64,000 bases of DNA, taken from assembly GCF_963675165.1 (NCBI RefSeq), contig NC_087382.1, forward strand, positions 2,108,001 through 2,172,000, written 5' to 3'. The notes beneath the pieces were generated by a model that was given only the letters and a program-made list of their open reading frames with translations, was not told the DNA's origin and did not search any database. How positions within the stretch are numbered: the first letter of the stretch is position 1; each line of letters starts with the position of its first letter. The position numbers and the translations under genes are program-made. This document shows, piece by piece, positions 44,503 to 57,224 of the stretch. This stretch comes from Halichondria panicea. Lineage: Eukaryota; Porifera; Demospongiae; Suberitida; Halichondriidae.

Positions 44503-45095
44503 ATTAATTATGCATTGCAGTATCAGTATTGCTGCTTCTATAGTTTGTACTTAAAGCGTGTACTGTCTAAAGCATCTTATATAATAGGTAGAACATGTGG
44601 AATAAGCTAATTAATGGTCATCAGAGTTTATGAAACATTCATTACTAATTATTGATGAGGCTCAAATTCTTTAATATCAGAATTGTTTATTACACAAGAC
44701 AATCTTAGTTTGCACAGTGTTCACACAGTTAATGGATATAGAGATGCACACAGAAGTTCCCCGGCCATGTACAATGCATGTTCTAGGTAACCCTGCTTCC
44801 CAGAAAAGGGGAAGTTCGTGGTTAAGTTTTACATCATAAGGATCTACATACACTGCATGTGTGTGAGGCTGTGTTTGATTTTTGAAATGGCGCATTTTCC
44901 ACATGCATGCAACCATGCTCATGATTATATAGCCACTCTTGGATATTAGAAAACAAAAACATTTCTGAATTTATGAAACAGCAGATCACTGAAAGTACGA
45001 GTGCCTCCTCTCATTAGTATTGGCTCGATACGTAATTATGAGAGGCCCAACATAATCATACTGGAATATAGCGCCGGCTTTGTACCCACATGCAA
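44503..45095. other. Upstream region of beta-helix copy 2
   Basis: AT-rich. A piece at 44725-44745 (CAGTTAATGGATATA) matches the leader-exon block upstream of copies 1 and 3, but the GTAAGT donor is missing. 44770-44830 repeats CCCTGCTTCCCAGAAA...GGGAAGTT, found also near 34080 and 57640. No gene. Confidence 0.4.
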
Positions 45096-45304
45096 TACCT
45101 TAAGGTGACATATTTTCACAGGTAGATTTGTTTGTGTTTTTACAGTTTTGTACATTTTGCGGTATAATTTTTTGCGAAATGTCGATCTGGATACATTAAA
45201 CAAGAGGGCGGCCAATTATATGCGAGTACTAATTTTTGCGATTTTACTCTCATTCGCAGAAATAGCAGAAATTAATACACGCGAAAATATGTCACCTTAA
45301 GGTA
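45096..45304. mobile_element. MITE with TACCTTAAGGTGACATATTT ends
   Basis: 209 bp with inverted repeats TACCTTAAGGTGACATATTT at both ends. The outermost TA is the probable target duplication, suggesting a Tc1/mariner-type mobiliser. No coding. Confidence 0.75.
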
Positions 45305-45360
45305 GTAGCTATACACATAGTTTGTATTTATACCAAAACCAAGGTATGCATAAGGGTAGG

Positions 45361-45774
45361 TAGTCTCGCGAGCAGACGTGGGAGGGAGGGAACGTCTGGT
45401 CACTATTGCAGCAATTCCATGGCACTGAGGATGTAGTCACGTGCAAGATATTTGTTAATTAACCAAATTCACATGTAGACAAATATATTTTCATTCGCAG
45501 CTAGCTAGCTAGCTCTTGCTTGGTCTGAGCTCCTTGTACCGAGTTCCTTCGCAGCCAGATATGGTTCAATACTAAAATTAGCCTTTGCTAGAGTCAATAT
45601 AATCCTTCTTTTCACGTTCATTTTATCCTATAATAGGAAAATATATGGGGTGTTACCGCCCACTATGACGTGGATAAATCTGATTGGCACTGCCAACATT
45701 CTGGCAGGGGGTCCACGGAATTGCTGCAATAGTGACCAGACGTTCCCTCCCTCCCACGTCTGCTCGCGAGACTA
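45361..45774. mobile_element. MITE with 58-bp perfect inverted repeats (TAGTCTCGCGAGCAGACGTG)
   Basis: 45361-45418 and 45717-45774 are exact reverse complements. 414 bp in all. TA at each outer edge could be the target duplication. No coding frame. Confidence 0.85.
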
Positions 45775-45868
45775 ACAACTGACCTGAAAATAGTCTATTA
45801 AACATGGGGATGAGCCTGACTTATATAGCTAACAAAAAGCTAGCGCTTTAGTGCAAGGCTAACTCATA

Positions 45869-46278
45869 TGTGACAGGGCCTAGGAAAACAACCCTTATGG
45901 AGCAAACTAATTAATTGTATTTTATTGCTTAATTAAATAAAGCAGTGCTTAAGCTTCAAATTGATTACAATATCACTCACTTTGCACCTTCCTACCCCAA
46001 AATATTTTCGGGTGAAAGGGAGGAAGTATTGACCTACCATTTTGAGAAACGAATGTTCCAAGTTCTATCCGCATACAAGAACAGCATGAAAAAATTCAAT
46101 GGCTGCCTTGTAACGGCTATATAAAAAAATTTTCAGATAAAAAAATTTTTTTTTTAGTTTAAGTTACTTCTTATGAAAGAAAACCAAAATCCTAAAATAG
46201 CTCTAAATATTTTACTTTGTAGTGTACTGAACATTATTAGTTTGCTCCATAAGGGTTGTTTTCCTAGGCCCTGTCACA
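45869..46278. mobile_element. MITE with TGTGACAGGGCCTAGGAAAA ends, TA target
   Basis: About 42-bp inverted repeats (TGTGACAGGGCCTAGGAAAA...), flanked by TA on both sides. The surrounding sequence is duplicated at 47365-47510 without the element (GCTAACTCATA/ATTATGTTGAATAG), giving an empty site. AT-rich centre, no coding. Confidence 0.85.
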
Positions 46279-48476
46279 TATGTTGAATAGAATGTTTGTG
46301 CGAACAGATGATGCTATGAAAGATTCTGAAGAGACTGCATGCAACAGCCTTCAATGTGAGGCTGCATGGTTCATTGCAAGTCGGTGAACAATTTTTGCTA
46401 TGGACTCTTCTGAAAAGGCTGCACTGAATGGCATTCATTCCAAGTAAGCCGCAAAACTAGACATAACTCGAGAACGAAGCATTATTTTGCAAATCCACAA
46501 ATTCAAATCCACGAAAACATGACTAGAAGCCTATAGAAACTCTTATACTTGCACTTCATTGATCCTTGAGCAGCTGTAGCAGCCAGGTTGTGCTATAGTA
46601 CTACTACTAGATCTAGTACTAGTTCTGTACATGCAGAGGCTGTTAGAATGGGCTTCCTTTCTTGAGTGACTGTGTCAAAGTCTCCCTTGATAACAGCTCT
46701 CTCCAAGCAAGCACATGTGTAGCCAGTCTGGTAAAATTAATGTGTTACTGGTCACACTCGCTTCAATTACAACAACAAACTCACTCAAAGCCAAACACTG
46801 CATGCAGCGCAAGTAGACACTTCTACCTCAATTGTATTGCAAGGTTATGGAACTCGATGCCCACCATGCATGCATAGATATCAACACCACTAACTCAACG
46901 AGTGTTGCAAGCGTGCGCTTGCTATAATGCTTAACGCTTCTTGCCATGTTATGCTTTCGCTCAAAAAGTATTAGTGTTATAGTAGTTTCTATAATGAATT
47001 TTATATTAAAGTAATTAGCTTCTCTATATAAACTCACTGAGAAGAAAAGACTTATTTACATGCATCTATTGTTGTTATCTATTGTTGTTATTTATGGCTT
47101 ACCAGGACCTCAAGAAAGAAGAAAATTGAGGATCTGTAGTTTAGTGTATATATATAATATCTAAGAAGAAAAGACCTGTGTACATGCATATTGTTATCTA
47201 TATTGTTATATGGTAGTGTTTTGTGGCTTACCAGGCCCTCAAGAAAAGGATGATTCTGCCAGGAGAATCTGTAATTATTATTTTCTCACATGTGGAATGA
47301 GCGCGCATGCGCATTACATCCCTGGAATAGTTAAAGGGTTGTGTCCAAGCTAGCTGTTAACACTGAGTCTTGTAGCTAACAAAAAGCTAGCGCTTTAGTG
47401 CAAGGCTAACTCATAATTATGTTGAATAGAAAGTTTGTGCGAACAGATGATGCTATGAAAGATTCTGAAGAGACTGCAACAGCCTTCAATGTGAGTCAAA
47501 CTAGCCATAACTCGAGAAAGAAGCTTTAGTTTGCTAATCCACGAATCAAAATCCAAGAGAACGTGGCTAGAAGCCTATAGAAGCTGTTAGTTTTCGTCGC
47601 ATTGCAACCGTTGAGCAGTTACTACTGGAATACACACACACACACACACGCACACACACACACAGTCAGCTTTACCGTATCGCGTATACCTCGTGCGGCT
47701 ACGCCTCGAGGCATAATAAACCATCTATTATATATCACCACAGTATTTCTGGGAGAACTTTAAACAAAACTTTAACACTGCATGCATGACAACCCATGTA
47801 CTAATGTGCCCATGCAACAGATGTTCATATAGCTCCATATGTAATTATAGTTATAATTATTATATCCAGCTATGTTGCGCAATATGGCACAGTCTGTCAG
47901 CCTTTGTCACAAACATTATATACTTATATCACAATTACGTTACAGGCTGTAAAGTCATAATAATATTAATAATTATCTCACGAAATCGTAGATCTAGATC
48001 TAGACTATACTTACCTAGTATATAGAATACTGTACTTTTTAATTCCAGACCAACAGACACAAGGACACAGTGCTATAGCAGTATAGCCAGAGACTGATAA
48101 TTATAGAGCTATAGATCTATATAAGAAAGCTGTATCTAGTGTTATACCCAGATAATTGTGAACAGAGTTGTCCCTGTACATGCATGTATATAGAATAGAA
48201 GAAAATGTTGAAAAAATCCCAACTACTATAGGAAAACATCACAATGTGGTAATAATGTTTCTTCACTTGTAGTACCATGCACCAGCAAATCAAACAGAAG
48301 AGCTATGAATACATCTATTAGCCTGTAACCATGCATGACATTGTATACATGCACCTTCAAAGGATGGGCAGACAGATGATGGGATTCTATTATAAGTGAA
48401 ACCATACCCGAGTATGGCCGTGAGGTTGCAGGAATAAAACTCTGCTCCACCCACACCTCACTCACACTCACACCGA

Positions 48477-48509
<33 letters not shown>

Positions 48510-48606
48510 CTCACTCACACTCACACCCCCCCACACACACACACACACTCACACTCACACCCCCATCCACACCTCACTCACACTCACACTCACACACACA
48601 CCACAG
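46279..48606. other. Non-coding region with local duplications and simple repeats
   Basis: 46279-46560 is duplicated at 47400-47620. 46632-46733 is the second copy of the exon-like block of 34.9 kb. 47040-47260 holds two diverged copies of a GTGGCTTACCAGG(A/C)CCTCAAGAAA segment. 47303-47313 carries an NRF1-like CGCGCATGCGCA. 47632-47660 is a (CA)n tract. 48445-48600 is a CTCACACTCACACC microsatellite ending in the acceptor of the next receptor exon relic. No gene could be defined. Confidence 0.45.
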
Positions 48607-48780
48607 AACACACGACTGGTTCTGGTCACCATCGACGAGTGCTGGAGCTCCTCTCCCTCACAAAGACCAACCACACAACAACTCAAGGAGACATTGCAAA
48701 TCGCTATTATACCAGCTATTATAAATGGCAAGTATCAGTTGACAAGAATGGACAAACAGTGTATTAAGCAAATAACATAA
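48607..48780 (+). pseudogene. Solitary last exon of the receptor-like gene (relic E)
   Basis: Acceptor CCACAG, then TRLVLVTIDECWSSSPSQRP. Three small indels follow (GCAAATCGCT, TTATACCAG, ATTATAAATGG), so the end is out of frame. Followed by beta-helix copy 3 in the usual tail-to-tail order. Confidence 0.85.
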
Positions 48781-49029
48781 TAACATAAGAGGTGCTGCAA
48801 ACTCTTGTTGTGTCAGAATCATTCATTGTCCTGGCATCAACATTATATTATTTCACTCTCATTTCACTGAACTATAATTATACAAGTGGACAAAATGGGG
48901 GAAGTACTGTAGGGCTGGCTGAGCCGCTCAAACATCAGAAAGGACGTAAACAAGATGGGTTGGTGTTATAGTTATTGTAATAATATTAGGTTCCCCGTGA
49001 AGTGACCAGTAACTTGGTCAACAGTAGTA

Positions 49030-49444
49030 TACCGTATAGCGGGTATATTTCGAGGGTATAAATGTTCGCAGTTTTCGCGGATTGAGCCTGTACCGCGAAA
49101 ATTTATATTTATTGCAGTATTATTGACCACACCTATCGACAATAAAAAAAGAATCAAGAGACAAGGACGCCGGTATAGCCAGCTAGCTTGCTCTACGTCT
49201 ACTGTATCCCTTGACCATGGCCTGCACAGCAAACGTTCTGCTGGTGGAGGACATAGTGCATCACCGATTCTATACAGGCTATAGGCCTGGATTCGAGGCT
49301 AACGGTGTGGAGGTACAGTTGCATGTTGATGTGCGCATGCGCCAAAAGGCTGGAACTCAGACCACAAAAATAAAATCCGCGAAATCCTTTGTAGTGGTCC
49401 ATCCGCGAAAATTTATATCCTCGAAATATATCCGCTATACGGTA
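49030..49444. mobile_element. MITE with TACCGTATAGCGGGTA ends, 415 bp
   Basis: Left TACCGTATAGCGGGTATATT, right CGCTATACGGTA. Direct GTA flanks. Inner arms repeat TTTCGAGG...TTTCGCGGA. It contains AGGCCTGGATTCGAGGCTA (near 49281-49299), one end of the TAGCCTC family, perhaps a nested remnant. It lies between relic E and beta-helix copy 3. Confidence 0.75.
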
Positions 49445-50011
49445 GTACAATGCTGTTCCATTGGGCAAACTATTACAATTGTTCAAATTCAGATAAGTTG
49501 GTAATTTAAAGAAGTTCGTGCACTGAGCAGTGTGCGACAGTTCAAGAGAGATAATGATTTTTTTTTATTCTATCATTGATCATGATTAATAAATTTGATT
49601 CTATCATTCAACCACCATAGATCAACTATATAACAGTATGCACAAAACATAGACTGTAAAGAGTAAGTACAACAAAGACAGTGGAGCAGAGGCTCCAATA
49701 CACAAAGCTAAGGGCGCCGCTAGGAGCAGGCCGCTAGAGCACAAAGCAATAAAGAGAACTATACAAAAGAAGTAATAGTATAACACAGGACTTAAATTGT
49801 CTACAGTGCAAGGCAGGTACAGGAAATGACTGATGAAGTGATACTAGTTAGTTATACTAGCAAAGTCGTTACAAGTAAATTTAAACTGAATCTAGTCCAC
49901 AAAAAGTCAATGAATATAATTGTGCATACATGCATGAGGAGGGCTCACAAAAATAAGAAAACGGACACAAGCTATAAAATTATACAAACAGTATTTAATT
50001 GAGATATACCA

Positions 50012-53000
50012 TCATTCGTTAATGCTACTCTTTATGACATCGATGACAGTGTGCGTGACTTTGGGTGCATTGTCAGCTGTAGCTTGAGGAGGGGGAGGGG
50101 CTGGTCTGTAGTCCTCTGTGGTGAGGGGGGCTAGCACGTCCAGGGCAGGCTCTCTCAGCTGGTCTGGCCTCGTGGCTGGTCTGATGATGGGAGGAGTGAT
50201 GTAACGATCAGGGTCATCTTCTTCCATGGCTCCATCAGTGTACGGATCACATCTGCCCGCGTTTGTCCAGGTTTCTTTGTTCTCCATTTCGTACCTTTCC
50301 AGTTTGCGAACTCGTGGAATCATTTTTCTCAGTTTGAGTGCATTTTGCAGAACAGGAACTGTTTTCAAAATGTACTCGTAACAATGGTAGCAGACTATCA
50401 CCACCAACAAAATAAAAGCCACTGCCATTGAAATGTTGGATATTATGACTTGACTCTCATTGATGTTTCCTATGTAGAGGGTGCCATACGCTAGAATTGC
50501 AAGATTGAGGAAAAAGAGTGTTTCCAGTAAATCATTGAATCGTATTTTGTACACTGGATAATTCTGCGATTTGAAAATATTAAGTCCAACAGTTATAGAT
50601 CCAGCTGATAGTACGGGTAGAGATGTGTCCAAAGCCAAGGCTGTTATTAGATTATGAGCGATCAAAGAAAATAGGAGCAGTCCCACCCAGTAGCGATGCT
50701 TGGGAGTGAATGGAGCATGGTATGCATCCATGAAGCCATTGTAGTATGTGTTCTTAGTCCATTTCATGAGCTTCCATTTTGAACAGCGAGGAAACCATTG
50801 TCCAAACAAGAGCACTACAGTGAACAATATACCAGAAATGAGGATTATGGCGGCAAAAACAAACCGAGGGACGTGACCGGGAGTGAAATATTGCACATTG
50901 CCGTCATACAACCAAACTATATCATTTGAATTGTTGGGAAAATCCAACACCTTGGTTGCACCCTCAGGATAATCCAAGACCCTGTATTGCAGTGCAGCAA
51001 TGATAAACCGTAAGAGTTTGGAATAAGAGAGTAGGACGAGTGTGCCTAGGGCAGCAACTGGGTTTCTGTTGGAGAGGAGCTTTGCAAATGAGTCGGAGTA
51101 CTTGCTTAAAATAATTATTAAGAACATCAGAAGAAACAGGTAAACAGGAAAGATCATTTGAAGGAGCACTTTTGCTTGAGAGTTCATTCTATCATAAAAG
51201 CATGTCTCAATACCTAAGTCAAGATTCACCCACGATATGAAAACTGTCAAAGGGTTATGAAAAGGTATGAAAATCGATTGATTTGCAGCTAATATATTAG
51301 TGTAGAAGATCAGCCCATGGATAGTGCCTGTTGCTACGGTAATGTTGAAAACGAGAATGAATGCGACTAGTACTATGCCTGCCAGGGCAAACGGGAGTAG
51401 CAGGAGAAGGTAAGTGTTTGAGCAGAGTTCACATCGTGAAGTACCTAACACAAGACTGAGTCCTGGTTCACATTCTCCACACAAAACACCACTTCGATTG
51501 TGGGCACATTGTTCGTCAGGGTTGCTTAGACTGATGTTGACTAGTTTTAGTACACAATAGTCAAATGTACAGTTACTAACAACATACCCACTTCCGTTAG
51601 TAGTATTAGTCACTCCTATCCATATGTTGTTATTGCTTTCCAGCTTTATGGTCCCATTTTCCTCAGAACAGTTTGTTATCTGATATTCTTGTTGCAAGAC
51701 TGGATCACAGTCACACTTGCACTCAATTGAGGACATGATTGGCTTGAGTCCAATAGGGCATTCACACTTTAGAAAAGATATGTTTAGAATTTGTCTTGAA
51801 ATTCCCAAATTGTTGCATGGACCCTCAGCATAGAGTTCCACTTGAGCAGAGCTGTCTTGTGAGAATACATTATACTCTAATTCTGTGCACTGATTGCCAA
51901 CTTCTTGCTGTGCTTGTCCTTCTTTGAGACGATCAACTCTACTGCTCTCAGTGATAACAGAACTGTGAATTATGGCATTATTCATTGGATTTCCAGCTTG
52001 GTCTACAGCCATAATACTGATTGTGAATGCTTGTCCTTTTCTAACAGAAATGGTCTGCTTGGTGGTGTTACACAACTTCACTCTGACAGCCTTTGAAGCT
52101 ATCCATGAATAATGCACAGTATTGTTCAAGTACTCAAATCCATTGTCTGATGAAGAGAGTTCGGCTGATACATCCACCGTACACCTGTCTAGTAGACCTC
52201 CGTAAATATCTGCTCCTGACTGGGAAGCTGTGTTGTTTGTCAAAAAGTGTTGCGATGATTAATTGCACTGTTCAAACACTTAACTTCTTCATACGAGAAT
52301 AAATCTTGGACCAAAGTCTTAATAAAATTGATATTAAGACCATGGAGATCCAGAGTTTGAATGAAGCATTCTGTTTGTGGCAGATCTCCTGCAGTAGTTA
52401 CATCCTCTCCTCTACACACACCACTCTCAGTACTGTCTGCCACAAATATCCCCCCTCCATATTGAGCCGTGTTATTGTGGATTTCTAGCTTGACCAGTGT
52501 TTTACCAAGCTCTAGCTCCAAGTCCTGTTTCAGAATATAGATCTTAGAACTTTGTCATAAATAAATTCCACCTCCGCTGTTGTTTGCTGAGTTTGACTGT
52601 ATGTGGATGTGAGCGTGAGAAAAGGCCTTGATGTTTGAAGCAACTGCATAAATACCTCCCCCATTTTGAGCATCATTTCGATCTATAATACTCTCAAACA
52701 GTATATCTTCCACGTCACTACATGTACACAGGACAAAGTTATGATTAAATATACAACCATAAGCAGTAGTGACCTTCGAATCAAATTCAATTTCGCTTGA
52801 GTATGCATAAATCCCACCACCATTTCGTGCTGTGTTGTGAGAAATCTCTATGCGATAGTGAACAAAGAGTGTGCTCTCTCTCAGAAACACACCTCCTCCA
52901 AAGGTAGCAGTATTGTTAGAAATGACCACTCCTTCTGCATTGATATAGATTTGACTCTGGACTGCTCTGATGGCTCCACCCTGCACACCACGATTGTTAC

Positions 53001-54477
53001 TGAGAGTTGTGGGTCCATTGAACTCCACTCGACTGCTTAGAGCATACACAGGGTTTATATTATTGCTAACGTTGTTAACTCCCGTAAATGACAAGTTAGA
53101 ATGCACTGCGTAAATGATATTTTCACCCTCTAAATTGTCAAATATGCTTGTATTAGTAATTATCAAACTTGAGATAAAAACCGCAATCACTCCATCTCGT
53201 TGAGTGGCTCTGTTGTTTGTGAGCAGAGAGTCGGAAATGATCACAGTGCCATCAGCAACAAAAAACACTCCACCAAAGTCAGCACTGTTATTTTTAAACA
53301 TGACTTTGGAAACGAATATAGTTCCAGTATATACCAAAATCACTCCACCAGCGCTAGTTTCTCCATTATCAACTACAGCTTCATTGTCTGTTATATTGCA
53401 GCTCAAGATAGATGCATTAGCTATGAAAAGTGCAATCGCTCCACCAGAGGCTGCCTTGTTGTTTGTTAACTTGCTATCTGATATTAGTAACTCTCCACCA
53501 AAAACCAAAATCGCTCCACCTGATCTTTCAGCACTGTTGTACGCTAGCTCACTGTCGAAGATTGAGACACTCCCATCCTGGATAAAAATTACTGCACCGC
53601 CAAAAATAGCACTATTGTTTAGTAGCGCACAGTTGTATATGGTCAAATTAATTATGAAGGTGAAAATTGCTCCACCATATTCAGCAATATTATCCATAAA
53701 GTTACAGAAACTGATTGAAACATTAACTGCCAAATATATAGAAGTACTAATTGCTCCACCTCTTACATTAGCGATATTATTTGTAAAGTTGCACCAACTG
53801 ATAGTCACACTTGCAGAGACCACAAACACTGCTCCCCCCATTGTAGCAGTATTGGAATTGAATCTTGAATCGTTAATAACAGTTTGATTTGAGTGAATGT
53901 AAGCTGCACCACCATCGTTACTGAAGAAGTCGCTCTTTTCAATGTACACATTATCAGCTTCAACCATCAATGCTCTGTCAGTGCTAGTGTTGTTCACAAA
54001 GAGAACTTGTTCAATCGTCACAGTTACCGTACGAGTGATCCAGAGTGTACAAGCTTCCAACTTTAGCAATTTCAAGTCTACCAAATAGCATTGAGAAATG
54101 TTCATGTAGCCTGAACTACTTTCATCACCTGCTCCAGTGAAATGCAAACCTTCAATACTCAATGCACTGATATTAGATAACTGCACTCTACCAGAATTGT
54201 TCAAACTGATGGTGGCATTTTGGCCAGCAATAATCACCTCTGTGAAATTACAAATGTAAAGGATTTCACTCAATAAATTATCTCCAGGTAGAAAGCTCAA
54301 GGTGAGATTGTCTCCACCAGACAACAGGTCTGTTTGAACAAGCTGCTCGAGAGTGAAACAAGTTCCATTTCGATAGTCATTACACGAGTCGGTTGAATCC
54401 ACTGGCACAATGTGATAGTGCTCACTCCTGGTAACAGTAGCTAGGGTCAGTAGCAGCACCAACCAGGTGCAGTGCAT
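50012..54477 (-). pseudogene. PMP-like beta-helix membrane protein, copy 3 (two disabling lesions)
   Basis: Starts MHCTWLVLLLTLATVTRSEH at 54477 and is colinear with copy 1. An Arg codon CGA has become TGA at 52555-52557 (GGGIYL then stop), within the last beta-helix coils. Further on, a run of six A/T pairs has shortened to five near 52242-52246, shifting frame just before TNNTASQSGADIYGG. The rest (50012-52243) stays open through all membrane spans to the tail. Three SISDSEL/NCALLNN-type coils are present. Downstream codons look as conserved as in the intact copies, so inactivation is recent. A truncated secreted beta-helix of 640 residues could still be made. Confidence 0.88.
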
Positions 54478-55347
54478 GTTCTCTCCGATACTATAAGATT
54501 ACAAGTATATTTAATTGCAGAACTATATAGTACTATTGCTGCTTCTATATTGATATCAAAACTTAAAGCGGGTATATGGAGTAGAATAAGGTATTATGAG
54601 ACGAAACCAGTTATGAGACAGCTGCAGGAATGCTTCAGCTATTCCGGCATTTAATTATAGTAATAACACTCCCACTCTATATGTTTCCAAAACAAATTTG
54701 GAGTTGGATGCTGTGTTGACAGAGATACCACAATAATTTGTTTAAGTCCAGAATTTAATTGGAAAAAACATAGGTGCCAAATGTTTTGTAGTAGGTATCT
54801 GTTAAAACAAGAGTAACTAATCGCTACACAGCAAAAATACATATGTTATATGAGATGCATCATCGGAATTTAGTGTTAAAATGACAGAAATTTATGTCAT
54901 TTCTATATACATGAGATTTCAAAAGATGCGTTTCATTTATGTTACTGTAAACGAATGTGTTTTTACTGTGTATATTTTATATATAACAAGGCTTCAGATA
55001 TATGCTGTTAGACTATAGCCAATTAGCGTTAAAATTAGCAATGGTGTCTCATAATACCTAAACCACTTTGAACACTAAATGCTAGCATTAGTTGCAAACA
55101 AAGTACTGTCACTATGTTCTGTGCTTGCATGCAAAGCCTATTGACCATAGTAGTTAGTGAACAGGCTATTTAGCTCCCTCAAGATTACTGCAAGACAGGT
55201 GGTCAGAAACATTTAGATGTCTCATAATACCCTCTTACACCCTATACTATAGTTGTCTATAGATCTAGACACGTGGAACAAGATAATAGCCACCAGCAAT
55301 ATTTAATTGATAAGGCTCAATTACACAAGTTTGCAGTGTTAACTTAC
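54478..55347 (-). other. Leader and probable 5' UTR intron of copy 3
   Basis: Closely matches 24164-25032: acceptor CTTATAG before TATCGGAGAGAACATG, donor GTAAGT at 55342-55347, candidate leader exon above it. Similarity to the copy 1 flank continues to about 55520. Confidence 0.5.
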
Positions 55348-55833
55348 CTAATGGATATAAGCTTATAATTTCCTTTTTAGCTTTAATACAAGATCCCAAC
55401 ACAGTCTCACACACACACACGTGTGAATACAGCAGTGGAGTAGAGAGGTACAGGACTATATAGACCTATAGGTGTTTTCCACAGGCCATATAAATTGTAC
55501 TACAGCTAATAGCTGTAAAAAGATTTCTCAGGCTTCTGCGGATAACATTTCTGCGTTTACTCGTTCATTCGCAGAATTCACAGAATTTTTGGGCCGAATA
55601 AATTTCTAGCTATAATTATATACGTAGTCATAGATAGTGTAGAAGGAAACGGACCGCGTCCAATTGTTGGCGCAGGAAGTTAATTCACTGCACCGGAAGC
55701 TAATAATAGCTCTTCACATCACCTTGGGATATATGGGATGGCAGCACAGATTACAGAGCAGACAGACAGCACATGAGACTTGAGAAGAGCTAGAGATAAA
55801 GAGCAGTGAAAAATACCAGTCTACATTTGTATA
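55348..55833. other. Candidate leader exon and promoter side of copy 3
   Basis: 55348-55445 repeats the conserved leader-exon block. Beyond 55520 the sequence differs from the copy 1 flank. No other gene seen. Confidence 0.35.
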
Positions 55834-56513
55834 CAGTGCCTGTAACCTAGGGAGTAGAATACAAACATTTGTACTTAAGTGTATCTTGAGTTTGGAACAT
55901 TTCTAAGAAATGATGCTGATACCATTGTGTAGGTGAATGAATAAGCTACAAACATATTCAAAAATATTTCTCTAAAACATTGTTATAGTGGAAAATCATT
56001 TAGGTGAAAACGGGGATGATTGTAAAAAAATGTATGTAACATCAATTATCTCTGGAAGTAAAATGTTTCTAGAAAAATTGCTTCTACCAAAAGATAAACA
56101 ATTTATTAACAATTACATGTGTAAAAAAATTAGACCTTAGCCGAAAAATTTACTTGAAATCTCTCCCTAAGCGAAAAGGCACCCAAAAACACACATAATG
56201 GAGTACGAAACAGCGTGTGTACTTATGTAACCGATTTTAATTCATGCATATGTTAGCTCAACTATCCACTGATGTTAATGCCAGAGTTCCAGACCTTAGC
56301 CGACAACGGTTGGTGTTAATTTGTTGCTGTTGTAAAAGCAACCACATACCCACCACCTTAGGTTGCCATGGAAACATTTTTGGATATGTTGAAGCTCAAG
56401 CATTCACCTACACTTTGGTATCATCAAAATTTCTTAGAAATGTTTTAAGGTCAAGATATTCACATTTATGTACCAAAATGTGGTATTCTACTCTCTATAG
56501 GTTACTTGCACTG
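55834..56513. mobile_element. Imperfect foldback MITE, 680 bp, CAGTGC ends, TA target
   Basis: Left CAGTGCCTGTAACCTAGGGA and right, complemented, CAGTGCAAGTAACCTATAGA. The arms pair imperfectly over about 150 bases (for example CATTTCTAAGAAAT, GTGTAGGTGAATG). TA flanks (55832-55833, 56514-56515). A 104-codon frame inside (56244-56558) has no recognisable family. Confidence 0.75.
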
Positions 56514-56515
56514 TA

Positions 56516-57224
56516 TAGCTTGCTTGTCCATTTTAATATTGTCCCTTTTAATATTTAATAATACAGAGAAACACTCTACTGAGATTGAGAGAAGCCACTA
56601 AGCCTTTGTTTGTGAAGACGAAGGATTCAAGATATTTAGCAGTGCCAGCATCATGTAACTGCACTGACTTTAGCAACAAAGTTGTATTATAGCTATGAAT
56701 GGATGATTTACGAGGGAAATACAATTTAATAGCTTGATCACTTTAGCGTATTGTGTATTCACACTGTTTAGTATTATAGTTGATTCGATTCATAATTATA
56801 ATTATGGTTGTTTGATTACACGTCAAAAAATAATTATGTGCATCAAATAGAAATGTAGTTAAACACTTCGAGAGGGTTCTAGCCGATTCGCTCACTCAGA
56901 AAGGCACTTGCGTCAGGGAGGATGAACAGGTCCCATACCATGTCAATGAATGATTTGACTGCAAAGGGACGAGGGGAGTTTTAGGTTTACAATACACATT
57001 GTATATAATTTATATACGTACCTGATTGTGAACTTCAGTCCTTGTGGCATCACTACAGCATCTTAAGCTCCTTACGGCTAGAAACAGATTTTTCCCAGTG
57101 TCCCAGTCGTCCACTGCAGGTATTCATTCTCCAACCCTATAGTATATATCACCCATGGGTAAGTAAACAAGACGGTAGTAACATAAAGCAGATTTTTCCC
57201 AGTGCACGCATGCATTACTGAACT
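56516..57224. other. Non-coding stretch
   Basis: AT-rich, with CATAATTATAATTATGG near 56790. No exon or inverted repeat of note. Confidence 0.35.

Noticed and set aside
53204-53887. Long plus-strand frames (up to 227 codons) antisense to the beta-helix coils, also at 42788-43351, 43379-43582, 22971-23423 and 62804-63130
   Set aside because: They are made of repeated ALLFSSAQLEMNKLL/IAPP units that mirror the coil repeats on the coding strand, lack splice or start context, and appear only where the coils are periodic.
56244-56558. 104-codon plus-strand frame
   Set aside because: Lies inside the right arm of an inverted-repeat element; the left arm does not keep the frame.
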